Below, piece after piece: positions 27,846-36,080 of a stretch of 64,000 bases of DNA. The notes under the pieces were generated by a model. That model ran no database searches, was not told the origin of the DNA, and was given only the letters and a program-made list of their open reading frames with translations. The DNA comes from Bacteroidota bacterium (GTDB taxonomy: Bacteria > Bacteroidota > Ignavibacteria > Ignavibacteriales > Ignavibacteriaceae), in NCBI GenBank assembly GCA_022573715.1, contig JACZTL010000001.1, positions 186,001 to 250,000 on the forward strand. The letters are read 5' to 3'. Both the position numbers and the translations under genes were made by a program. Within the stretch, counting starts at the first letter, position 1. The number at the start of each line of letters is the position of its first letter.

Positions 27846-29015
27846 ATGGAACTGTGGCAGCAAATGATAAGAGACAGTATTCATACTGTTGATGAACTTG
27901 TTGAAAAATTTGGCTTAGACAAAAATATTGCTGAAAACTTGGATGAATTTTTTCAAGCAAGAATAAATCCTTATTATGCAAGTCTTATAAGATACCCCGG
28001 AGATCCTATTTGGTTGCAATGTGTTCCGGACAAAAAAGAACTCGAAGACTTTGATGCCAAAGAAGATCCATTAATGGAAGACTTTATGAGTCCGGTTCCA
28101 AATATTACACATCGTTATCCAGATAGAGCTTTGTTTCTTGTGACCAGCCAATGTGGAATGTATTGCCGTTTTTGCACAAGAAAAAGAAAAGTTGGTGATT
28201 ATAAAAAAATTTCAATGAAGGATTTAGAAAGTGCCTTTAATTATTTAGAAGAGCACACAGAAATTAGAGATGTAATATTATCGGGAGGCGATCCTTTAAT
28301 GTTAACCGATACCATGTTTGAAAAAATTCTTATCAGATTACGTAACATTCCCCACATTGAAATAATAAGAATCGGAACAAAAATGCCATGTGTATTGCCT
28401 CAGAGAATAACCGATAATCTTTGCGAAATCATAAAAAAATATCACCCGATTTACGTTAACACTCACTTTAACCATCCTTGGGAAATAACACCAGAAAGCA
28501 CTGAAGCCTGTGAAAAATTAGCTGACGCAGGATGTCCGGTCGGTAATCAAATGGTAATAATGAGAGGTGTAAATGATAATCCAGAGGTTGTCAAAGAGTT
28601 GATGCAGAAATTGTTAAAAATAAGAGTCAGGCCCTATTATATGTATATGGCCGATGAGACAAAAGGCGCGAATCATTTTAGAACATCAATTGAAACGGGG
28701 TTAAATATTTATGAACATTTACGCGGGCATATAAGCGGTTTAGGTGTTCCCCATTTTGTTATAGACGCTCCGGGCGGTGGCGGTAAAGTGCCTATTATTC
28801 CAAATTATATTCTTCATCACGATGAAGAAAAAATAATTTTACGTAATTATAAAAATGAAATTTATGTTTATAAAAATTATCATGATGAAAATAATCCAGG
28901 CACACAAGGAGTAAATAAATCGAAAGTAAAGAATATTGTAAAAGAGGAGAAGTCTGATATAGATGAAAATAAAGACACTTTACTTAATATTTTGCAGGAA
29001 GTAGAAAAGTTATAA
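27846..29015 (+). CDS. KamA family radical SAM aminomutase, probable lysine 2,3-aminomutase
   Basis: The 4Fe-4S/SAM motif is Cys103, Cys107, Cys110 (CGMYCRFC). The PLP lysine is Lys314 in DAPGGGGK. In the Clostridium lysine enzyme Asp293 and Asp330 hold the distal amino group and Lys337 binds PLP. Here Asp270, Asp307 and Lys314 keep exactly the same spacings (37 and 7), in MADETKGANHFRTS and VIDAPGGGGK. Glutamate 2,3-aminomutase replaces both acids, so a lysine-like substrate is favoured. The last 35 residues are a charged tail. It ends the four-gene cluster and stops one base from the converging thioredoxin-like gene. Confidence 0.88.
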   Translation: MELWQQMIRDSIHTVDELVEKFGLDKNIAENLDEFFQARINPYYASLIRYPGDPIWLQCVPDKKELEDFDAKEDPLMEDFMSPVPNITHRYPDRALFLVTSQCGMYCRFCTRKRKVGDYKKISMKDLESAFNYLEEHTEIRDVILSGGDPLMLTDTMFEKILIRLRNIPHIEIIRIGTKMPCVLPQRITDNLCEIIKKYHPIYVNTHFNHPWEITPESTEACEKLADAGCPVGNQMVIMRGVNDNPEVVKELMQKLLKIRVRPYYMYMADETKGANHFRTSIETGLNIYEHLRGHISGLGVPHFVIDAPGGGGKVPIIPNYILHHDEEKIILRNYKNEIYVYKNYHDENNPGTQGVNKSKVKNIVKEEKSDIDENKDTLLNILQEVEKL

Positions 29016-29016
29016 T

Positions 29017-29523
29017 TTACTTTTTTGTAACAATATTTGCCAGATCTTTTTCTAAAGTTACTTTAGGTTCTTCAATTATTCTTCCTGTCTCTTTATTATT
29101 TTTATAAAAAATAATTGTCGGTACTTTTTGAATATTTAAAGAATCGATTTCATTATTTAAACCTTTCTTACTTCTGTCTACAGCATATATTTTTATTTTA
29201 TCTTTTGGATAATTTAAGTAATCAAGAATTTTTAAAAACCGTGGCACTTCCCTTCTGCTGTCGCTACACCAGGTTCCCAATACCAAAGTAATATCGTAAT
29301 TTCTTAATTCATCAGCATCGCTTTTTAATGATGTTGAATCAACTTCATACATTTGATATTCTGAATTAAACCACCAGGAAAAGACAGAATCCTGAAATGC
29401 TTGTCTGTTGATTTCACCAATAAGCATAGGTGCTGAAGTTTTGGTATCTTTTATTTTTTTATTTTGAGCAGCAGTTGTTACAGAAAATAAAATCAGAAAA
29501 GTAAATATTACAGTTAATTTCAT
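29017..29523 (-). CDS. Exported thioredoxin-fold protein with a single active-site cysteine
   Basis: Residues 1-19 form a signal peptide (MKLTVIFTFLILFSVTTAA), so the protein acts outside the cytoplasm. The body is a thioredoxin fold with LVLGTWCSDSRREVPRF near residue 85 in place of the usual WCxxC, keeping only the first cysteine, and with the cis-proline segment VQKVPTII-like (IQKVPTIIF) near residue 135. Loss of the second cysteine argues against a classical disulfide oxidoreductase; a thiol reductase or isomerase of monothiol type is possible. It is the last gene of the minus-strand run after nadK, one base away. A GGAG ribosome site is present. Confidence 0.75.
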   Translation of the reverse strand: MKLTVIFTFLILFSVTTAAQNKKIKDTKTSAPMLIGEINRQAFQDSVFSWWFNSEYQMYEVDSTSLKSDADELRNYDITLVLGTWCSDSRREVPRFLKILDYLNYPKDKIKIYAVDRSKKGLNNEIDSLNIQKVPTIIFYKNNKETGRIIEEPKVTLEKDLANIVTKK

Positions 29524-29524
29524 T

Positions 29525-30451
29525 TTAGACTCCGTTATTTCCGTTTTTATTCCTTAAATCAATTCCCCACATCAATTTATTTCGTAAAGTTTCAAAATAA
29601 TTATGAAGCGAAGTATGAACTAATTTAAATGACCTTTTACTTTTATTTATTTTAACAGTAATCGGAGGGGGAAAAGCAAATACTCTTTGTCCGTCACAAT
29701 TAATATGAATATCTTTATAGGGAGAATTTGCTGTAATTGTAATTTCCTGATTACTTGCTAAAACAAGAGGTCGCATGTTTAGGCTATGAGGTGCAATAGG
29801 ACACAAAGAAATAACATCCGCTTTTGGATTTACAATTGGACCTCCCGTTGAAACAGAATAACCTGTAGAACCTGTAGGTGTTGCAATTATTAAACCGTCT
29901 GCACCGAATGTAGTAACATAATCACCGTCAACTCTTATAGTCAGTTCAATCATTTTAGGCCAGGCACCTTTATCGATAACAAAATCATTAATAGCATACA
30001 TTCTTTCAACATTATGACCTACACACTCTGCTGTTATTATCATTCTTTCATCAATTGTGTATCTTCTGTTTTTAATTTCGTCTATAAACAAATCTAGCTG
30101 ACTAAGCTCTGCCTCAACTAAAAATCCGAGTTTGCCTGCATTTATACCAAATACAGGTTTATCATAAAACTGAGCATGATAGCCTGTTGCAAGCATTGTA
30201 CCATCCCCGCCAATTGAAATTATCAAGTCACATTTTTTGCAAAGTTTATCAATCTCCAAAAAACTTTTTTCTGGAATTTTTTCAGTCAGTTTGTCCTTTA
30301 CTTCTTTTACCTTTTTAGTGATATAAAATGTAAATCCTTTACCCTTTAACTTTTTTATAAGTAAAGAGACAATATCAATACCGGCTCCTTTGGTAGTATT
30401 AACAACTATTCCAACTTTAATGGGTTTTTTATTCTTTTTTGTCTTCGCCAT
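29525..30451 (-). CDS. nadK: NAD kinase
   Basis: NadK phosphorylates NAD to NADP. The ATP/NAD-binding loop is ISIGGDGTMLATGYH near residue 90, followed by INAGKLGFLVEAE and the C-terminal ADGLIIATPTGSTGYSVSTGGPIV and LCPIAPHSLNMRPLVL beta-rich domain. The length of 308 residues is normal. Its first 23 bases overlap the end of the DUF1844 gene, so the two are probably translationally coupled. This gene is the likely essential core of the four-gene minus-strand operon. Confidence 0.96.
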   Translation of the reverse strand: MAKTKKNKKPIKVGIVVNTTKGAGIDIVSLLIKKLKGKGFTFYITKKVKEVKDKLTEKIPEKSFLEIDKLCKKCDLIISIGGDGTMLATGYHAQFYDKPVFGINAGKLGFLVEAELSQLDLFIDEIKNRRYTIDERMIITAECVGHNVERMYAINDFVIDKGAWPKMIELTIRVDGDYVTTFGADGLIIATPTGSTGYSVSTGGPIVNPKADVISLCPIAPHSLNMRPLVLASNQEITITANSPYKDIHINCDGQRVFAFPPPITVKINKSKRSFKLVHTSLHNYFETLRNKLMWGIDLRNKNGNNGV

Positions 30452-30791
30452 TTTCCTTATTTTCTTCTTTCAGATTTGTGTCATTTGATTCTTTAGATTT
30501 ATCCTCACTCGAAGCTTTATCTTTATTTATCTCTTCCACGTAATTTAACTTTAATTCTTTTAAAACTTCTGTTAAATGCTTTTCTTCGTAATCACTTAAA
30601 TTACCTTTGGTTTTTACCGCGAGCATATCAAGTGTATCAATTGATACTTTTGCATAGTCTAAGTTTCTATCAATCTTATTTGTAACAGGGTTTTTTAATT
30701 TGCCCATAGCCATCATTGCTATTTGATGGTTCTGCATAATTAACTGCATAAATAATAATTGTCCGTTAGCTAACGGATTATCTGTTTTCAT
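30429..30791 (-). CDS. DUF1844 domain-containing protein
   Basis: This is a 120-residue soluble protein. Its first 60 residues match the DUF1844 pattern (LFMQLIMQNHQIAMMAMGKL..NPVTNKIDRNLDYAKVSIDTLDML), a helical domain of unknown function. The remaining 40 residues are a highly charged Lys/Glu-rich tail, probably disordered. It overlaps the upstream glycosyltransferase stop by 14 bases and the downstream nadK start by 23 bases. That double overlap suggests coupled expression but not a shared pathway. Confidence 0.8.
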   Translation of the reverse strand: MKTDNPLANGQLLFMQLIMQNHQIAMMAMGKLKNPVTNKIDRNLDYAKVSIDTLDMLAVKTKGNLSDYEEKHLTEVLKELKLNYVEEINKDKASSEDKSKESNDTNLKEENKENGEDKKE

Positions 30792-31563
30792 TTTCAGTCT
30801 TTCTTTTTTTTAGCTCCCAAAATTTACAATATTTTGCAAAAACATATAGAGATGAAAATACAGATAAAATAAATCCTTCAATACCGTCTAAAAATCCAAG
30901 TTTTATAAAATACATTTTCATAAAAATTACTATCGGTCTGAATATTAAATCAAATATTCCAAATTTTTTTCCACTGTTTAATAAATCTTCTGCTGCTAAG
31001 GAAGTATATTCATTAAACTTTTTAAAATAATGTTTAAGGTCCGGATCTGTAAAATGGTTAAGGTCCGCAGATAATTCTCCAATGCTTCCTTCAACTATAA
31101 GTTGCTCGTGTACCTGCATATCACTAAATTTTGCATTATGTTTGTTGAATAATCTTGTTACTCTTCCCGGGTACCACCCACAATGCTTTATCCATTTACC
31201 TAAAAAATATGCTTTACGCGGCATTGAATATGCTGAGTGTTTTGGAACTGATGTTTTAAAATTATTTATTTCCTTTTTTAATTTATCACTTAAAACTTCG
31301 TCGGCATCTATCCATAAGATCCAATCATTCTTGGTAAGACTTACAGCGTATTGCTTTGTTTTAACGTATCCTTTCCAACTTACTACATAAAATTTTACTG
31401 CAGAAAAAGTCCTTATTATTTCAATAGTTCTGTCGGTTGTTTGATCATCTACAAGAACAATAATATCTTCAATGCAATCCTTTAGTTTTTCCAAACATCT
31501 TCCGATATTATGTTCTTCGTTTTTAGCTATTATGATAGCCGATATTTCAATCCCAGCGTTCAA
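30778..31563 (-). CDS. Glycosyltransferase family 2 protein (WaaE/KdtX-like)
   Basis: This is a GT-A glycosyltransferase of 261 residues. The N-terminal nucleotide-sugar site is SAIIIAKNEEHNIGRCL, the DxD region is WILWIDADEVLS near residue 90, and a family-typical KHCGWYPGRVTRLFNK and VHEQLIVEG segment follows. C-terminal hydrophobic helices suggest membrane attachment. Relatives add sugars to the lipopolysaccharide core; the exact sugar cannot be told. The start is TTG at 31563. It is divergent from the polysaccharide cluster that begins 190 bases away. Confidence 0.85.
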   Translation of the reverse strand: MNAGIEISAIIIAKNEEHNIGRCLEKLKDCIEDIIVLVDDQTTDRTIEIIRTFSAVKFYVVSWKGYVKTKQYAVSLTKNDWILWIDADEVLSDKLKKEINNFKTSVPKHSAYSMPRKAYFLGKWIKHCGWYPGRVTRLFNKHNAKFSDMQVHEQLIVEGSIGELSADLNHFTDPDLKHYFKKFNEYTSLAAEDLLNSGKKFGIFDLIFRPIVIFMKMYFIKLGFLDGIEGFILSVFSSLYVFAKYCKFWELKKRKTENENR

Positions 31564-31751
31564 TATTTAATCCAAATCATTAAATTTTTTATAAAACCAA
31601 ATCTATTTTTTTTATATTGTTTATAATAATTTTAAAATAGATGATTATACTTAATACTACTCCTATCTTTAAATATCTAAATTAAAGAAAATGTTTGTTT
31701 GAATCATTTAAATGTTGATAAAAAGAGATTAAATACCTTTAACGATTATTT
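31564..31751. promoter_or_regulatory. Divergent intergenic region between two glycan operons
   Basis: These 188 AT-rich bases separate the minus-strand glycosyltransferase operon from the plus-strand polysaccharide cluster, so they must contain two promoters. No convincing operator or hexamer pair stands out. Confidence 0.35.
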
Positions 31752-33086
31752 ATGAAAAAACTTTCTGAGTTTTATTCCGTTGTAAAAAAATCCACAAATT
31801 CAAAATCGATTGAAGAAATAATTTGGGTTATTTTAGGACAAGGTATTAATGTTATTTTAAGCTTAATTATAGTTAAAATAATCTCACAAATGGGCCCCAA
31901 TGATTACGGTGTTTACGCTCTTATTCTTACTGCCGCTGCTTTATTAGGATTAATATATGGTTCATTTCAACAAGGTTTTATAAGATATTATTATGATTAT
32001 AAGTACGAAAGAAAAGAAGAAATCTTTGTTAATCTATTCCTTAAATTTTTAAGTATTTCTGTAATTATTCTTTTGTTTTTCGTATTAATTTTTTCTTTTT
32101 TCGCAGGCAGTTTCCTAAATGGCTACTCTATAATCTTTCTTTTAATTGCAGGCTTAATGGTAATAACAACCAAGGTAAGTGAATTATTTAACTCTTGGTT
32201 TAACATATTAAGAAAAAGAAAAATTAACACAATTCTATTTTCGTGCGAAAAGGGATTGATCATTATATTTTTTGTCCTCCTACTATTTAATAATTCTTTA
32301 ACTCTCGGTAACGTAATACTTTTTATATTTATTTCTACATCATTGTTTATCATTATAAAATTATTCACATTTAAAAAATTTATACCTAATGAAAAACCTT
32401 TAGAAAAAACTCAAGTAAATGTTTTGCAAAAAAATATGCGGAAACGCATATGGATTTATGCAACGCCTTTTTTAATTTGGGCAGCAGCAGGCTGGCTACA
32501 GTTGAACGGAGAAAAATGGATAATCAACGGAATACTTACGATTAAAGAAGTGGGTATCTATGCAATAATGATGGCTATTGTAAATGCGCTGGTTGTTATT
32601 CCCAGTAACATAATTAATGAATTTGCCACGCCCATTATTTTTCAAAATTATGCCGATTTGGGAGTTCTTGAAAACATTAAAAGGGGATACATATATATTA
32701 AAATTATTACGCTGTTAGTTTTTGTTTTAACAGTTATTTCAACAATAATAACATATTATTTTGCTGAGAATCTTATAACAATTATAAGCAGCAAAGAATA
32801 TATAAAATACTGGTATTTGCTTCCTCTGCTTACTTTCGGGACCGGTTTGTTTTACACAGGTCAAACACAAACAATATTAGGTATGGCATTAGACAAACCA
32901 AAAAAATATCTTTTTCCAAAGTTACTAATTGGTGGTTTGGCAGTAATTTTAAATTTAATATTTATAAAAATTTTTGGTCTGAATGGTGTTGCTTATACCA
33001 TATTACTTATCGGGTTTATTTATGTTATTCACATAACCATTGTAAACAGAAACATTGATGATTCATTTAATAAACAAGTAAATTAA
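31752..33086 (+). CDS. Polysaccharide flippase (Wzx/MOP-type oligosaccharide transporter)
   Basis: This 444-residue protein has about 12-14 membrane helices in the polysaccharide-transporter pattern. The N-terminal segment WVILGQGINVILSLIIVKIIS is followed by GPNDYGVYALILTAAALLGL, as in Wzx flippases that move undecaprenyl-linked oligosaccharide across the inner membrane. Conserved spacing and a central polar loop separate two six-helix halves. It heads a run of glycosyltransferases ending with the initiating sugar-phosphate transferase, which supports this role. The repeat unit it carries is not known. Confidence 0.82.
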   Translation: MKKLSEFYSVVKKSTNSKSIEEIIWVILGQGINVILSLIIVKIISQMGPNDYGVYALILTAAALLGLIYGSFQQGFIRYYYDYKYERKEEIFVNLFLKFLSISVIILLFFVLIFSFFAGSFLNGYSIIFLLIAGLMVITTKVSELFNSWFNILRKRKINTILFSCEKGLIIIFFVLLLFNNSLTLGNVILFIFISTSLFIIIKLFTFKKFIPNEKPLEKTQVNVLQKNMRKRIWIYATPFLIWAAAGWLQLNGEKWIINGILTIKEVGIYAIMMAIVNALVVIPSNIINEFATPIIFQNYADLGVLENIKRGYIYIKIITLLVFVLTVISTIITYYFAENLITIISSKEYIKYWYLLPLLTFGTGLFYTGQTQTILGMALDKPKKYLFPKLLIGGLAVILNLIFIKIFGLNGVAYTILLIGFIYVIHITIVNRNIDDSFNKQVN

Positions 33087-33099
33087 ACGGATTTTTATC

Positions 33100-34113
33100 T
33101 TGCCGAAAATATTTATAAGCATAATGAAATACGATTACGGAATTGCAAAGAGAGGTTACTCGTATGAGTACAATAATTTATATTTACCTCTTTGTGATGT
33201 TTACGGAAAAGAACAAATTTTTCTTTTTGATTTTTATACGAAATTTAAAAATTTTGGCAAATCCGAAATGAATAAAAAATTAAAGCAGTTGATAACAGAA
33301 CAAAAACCAGACATTGCTTTGTTTGCATTATTCGAAAATGAATTTGACCCACAAATTATTAACACATTAAAAAAAGTAACAAAATCCGTTGTTTATTTTT
33401 TTGATGATCCTTGGAGAAAAGATTTTGCAAATCATTGGAGACGGTATTTTTCTTTTTTCTCTACCCCGGATTATACAATGTACAAAAAGTATCTTTCCGA
33501 TAGTATTGAAAATTCAATATTCTCACCTTTTGGGTTTAATAAAAACATCTACAAAAAATTAGGGTTAGAAAAAATATATGATGTATCTTTTATTGGCGGT
33601 TACAGTCCACTTAGAGATTGGATAATAAGGAAATTAAAAAAGAAAGGAATAGATGTTAAAGTATTCGGAAGGGGATGGAATAATGAAAAAAGCTGGCTCA
33701 CGGAAGAAGAAATGGTAAAAGTCATCAATCAAACAAAAATAAATTTAAACTTATCCAATGCTGTAAGTTATCATTTGCTTTTTTTGATTTGGTCATTGCA
33801 TTCACCGAGGGCTGTAAAAGAACTGCTATTGCTTCGGAAAACTGTTGAGCAGGTGAAAGGAAGACATTATGAAATTAACGGCTGCGGCGGTTTTCAGCTA
33901 AGTTACAATATACCCGGATTAGAAATTGCATTCGAAATTGATAAAGAAATTGCCGTTTATGATTCTCTTAAAAATTTACCACAAAGAATTAAATACTTTT
34001 TAGATAATGAAAATGAAAGAGAAAGTATTGCTCTTAACGGTTACAACAGAGCAGCAAGAGATCACTCGGCGCAAAATTATATGCAGCAATTAATAAATAA
34101 AGTATTAGGCTGA
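33100..34113 (+). CDS. CgeB-like glycosyltransferase (GT4-type C-terminal domain)
   Basis: This 337-residue protein lacks transmembrane segments. The C-terminal half carries the CgeB/Glyco_trans_1_2 pattern: VSFIGGYSPLRDWIIRKL, a VKGRHYEINGCGGFQLS donor-binding segment and a late IKYFLDNENERESIALNGY helix. The family is named after a Bacillus spore maturation protein, but many members act in surface glycan assembly. It begins with TTG at 33100, 13 bases after the flippase gene, and continues into a GT2 gene seven bases away. Donor and acceptor sugars are unknown. Confidence 0.78.
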   Translation: MPKIFISIMKYDYGIAKRGYSYEYNNLYLPLCDVYGKEQIFLFDFYTKFKNFGKSEMNKKLKQLITEQKPDIALFALFENEFDPQIINTLKKVTKSVVYFFDDPWRKDFANHWRRYFSFFSTPDYTMYKKYLSDSIENSIFSPFGFNKNIYKKLGLEKIYDVSFIGGYSPLRDWIIRKLKKKGIDVKVFGRGWNNEKSWLTEEEMVKVINQTKINLNLSNAVSYHLLFLIWSLHSPRAVKELLLLRKTVEQVKGRHYEINGCGGFQLSYNIPGLEIAFEIDKEIAVYDSLKNLPQRIKYFLDNENERESIALNGYNRAARDHSAQNYMQQLINKVLG

Positions 34114-34119
34114 TAGTTA

Positions 34120-34950
34120 ATGAATAACAAAAATACGCCTCTTATTTCTGTTGTAATTCCTTCCTATAATTCTAGTGAATTTATTCGCGAGACTATTGAG
34201 TCGGTATTAAATCAGACATACAAGAATTTTGAAATTATTGTTGTTGACGATGAATCATCAGATAATACGGTTTCTATATTAAAAGATTTATCTAATAAAA
34301 ATAAAAGGATAAATTATTATCAAATCCCTCACAACGGCAGACCATCAGTGCCGAGAAATTATGGAGTTGAAAAATCAAACGGAAAGTTTGTTGCTTTTCT
34401 TGATGCAGATGATATTTGGGTAGAAAATAAATTAAAGAAACAAATATCAGAATTTGAAAAACATTCTGATTATATTCTCGTCTATTCAATGAGTGTTACA
34501 TTCGGAGAGGCAAATTTATTTTCACCCTATTACGAAGTTTTACCTTTGCTGCATAAAGTCTGTAAAAGAAAACAAGAATTGCTCAACATGGGAAATTCAA
34601 TTACCTGTTCAACAGTTTTAATAAATAAAGAACATTTTCAAAAAGTCGGCGGCTTTGACGAAGACCCAAATTTACAGATTGAAGATTATGATTTATGGAT
34701 AAGATTAAGTGAGTTAGGCCATTTTGGATTCGTATCCAGAATTCACACATATTATCGTGTTCACGGAAAACAATTCTCTGCCGATTGGCAGACCAAGCAA
34801 GACAGAGTAAAGTATTTATCAAACAAACGAGGTTGGAATTTACCAGAATATAAATATTATAGAAACAAAGGTGTTTTGTTTTTATTATTCAGAAACATTG
34901 TTCATTATTCAAATTTTTTGTTCGTTAAATTCTTATCATTATTTGATTAA
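34120..34950 (+). CDS. Glycosyltransferase family 2 protein
   Basis: This GT-A enzyme of 276 residues has ISVVIPSYNSSEFIRETIESVL at its N-terminus, IIVVDDESSDNTV, and the catalytic FVAFLDADDIWVENKL (DxD) near residue 95. The C-terminal helix pair includes IEDYDLWIRLSELG, a common acceptor-side motif of this family, and HTYYRVHGKQFS. It sits in the middle of the polysaccharide cluster and probably adds one sugar to the lipid-linked repeat unit. Which sugar cannot be inferred. Confidence 0.9.
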   Translation: MNNKNTPLISVVIPSYNSSEFIRETIESVLNQTYKNFEIIVVDDESSDNTVSILKDLSNKNKRINYYQIPHNGRPSVPRNYGVEKSNGKFVAFLDADDIWVENKLKKQISEFEKHSDYILVYSMSVTFGEANLFSPYYEVLPLLHKVCKRKQELLNMGNSITCSTVLINKEHFQKVGGFDEDPNLQIEDYDLWIRLSELGHFGFVSRIHTYYRVHGKQFSADWQTKQDRVKYLSNKRGWNLPEYKYYRNKGVLFLLFRNIVHYSNFLFVKFLSLFD

Positions 34951-34967
34951 TAAACTTTATAAAGAAA

Positions 34968-36080
34968 TTGGCTGAAAATAAAAAACCAAATATTTTAATT
35001 ATAACTTCCAGAGCAGACTTTGGCGGCGGACCGAGACATATTTCAAGTTTATTAAATCATCTTATAGATAAAATCAATTTCCATATAGCATGCCCTCAAG
35101 ATTATCCTTACTACGATATATTTTTATCAATCGTAAGTGAAAAAAGAATAGTCCCAATTCCACACAGAAAGTTCAGTTTACTCAAGTTGATCTCGTTAAT
35201 TAAATTTGTTAAAAGAAAAAAAATTGATCTATTACATTCTCACGGTAAAGGAGCCGGGATTTATTCACGTATATTATCACTATTTACAGGTATACCTACC
35301 ATCCATACATTTCACGGTTTACATATTGGTGAATATAGTTTAGTAAAACGAACATTATATTTATTAATTGAAAAAATATTTTCGCATTTCACAAAAGCAT
35401 TTATTACTGTATCCGATAGTGAAAGGAATAAAATTTTACTGAATAAAATAACTAAGAAGAACAAAGTGAATAAAATTGAAAATGGTGTTGAGATACTCCA
35501 GGAGAAAACTGCTTTGTTTAACACTAAGGAAGGGAAATTGAATATTATCACAATCTCACGATTTGACTTTGCAAAAAATTCATTTTTACTGATTCCCATT
35601 TTGAAAGAGTTAAAAAACCAACACAGCAAATTTAATTTTATTATTAATATTTTAGGTGAAGGAAAGGGAGAAGAGAACTTTAAAAATGAAATCGCTTCCA
35701 AAGGTCTGTCCGCTAATTTCAAATTGTTTGGTGCACAAATAAATATTGCCGAGTATTTAATTAATTCATTTTGTTATATTTCAACATCAAAATGGGAAGG
35801 AATGCCCCTTGGTGTTATTGAAGCTATGGCAGTTGGTTTACCAGTTATTGCGACTAATGTAACCGGTAACAAAGACGTTGTAAAAAATAATGTTAACGGA
35901 TATTTATACGATATTAATAATCCCAAAGAAGCGGCTGAATATATTATTAAAATTGCTAACGATAGGGACTTATGGAACAGATTATCAAAGTCTTCAAAAG
36001 ATTTAGTGCGAAAATATTATTCAGTTGAAAGAATGTCTAACGAAACTTTAGATTTATATAACAGAATTTTAAATAACTAA
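34968..36080 (+). CDS. Glycosyltransferase family 4 protein
   Basis: This GT-B glycosyltransferase of 370 residues has an N-terminal glycine-rich DFGGGPRHISSLLNHL acceptor-side segment, IHTFHGLHIGEYS, and the C-terminal nucleotide-sugar domain with ILGEGKGEENF, STSKWEGMPLGVIEAMAVGLPVIATNVTGN (the E-x7-E motif) and a long closing helix. The start is TTG at 34968. Its stop shares one base with the ATG of the following GT4 gene (TAATG), so translation is coupled. The sugar specificity is unknown. Confidence 0.9.
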   Translation: MAENKKPNILIITSRADFGGGPRHISSLLNHLIDKINFHIACPQDYPYYDIFLSIVSEKRIVPIPHRKFSLLKLISLIKFVKRKKIDLLHSHGKGAGIYSRILSLFTGIPTIHTFHGLHIGEYSLVKRTLYLLIEKIFSHFTKAFITVSDSERNKILLNKITKKNKVNKIENGVEILQEKTALFNTKEGKLNIITISRFDFAKNSFLLIPILKELKNQHSKFNFIINILGEGKGEENFKNEIASKGLSANFKLFGAQINIAEYLINSFCYISTSKWEGMPLGVIEAMAVGLPVIATNVTGNKDVVKNNVNGYLYDINNPKEAAEYIIKIANDRDLWNRLSKSSKDLVRKYYSVERMSNETLDLYNRILNN

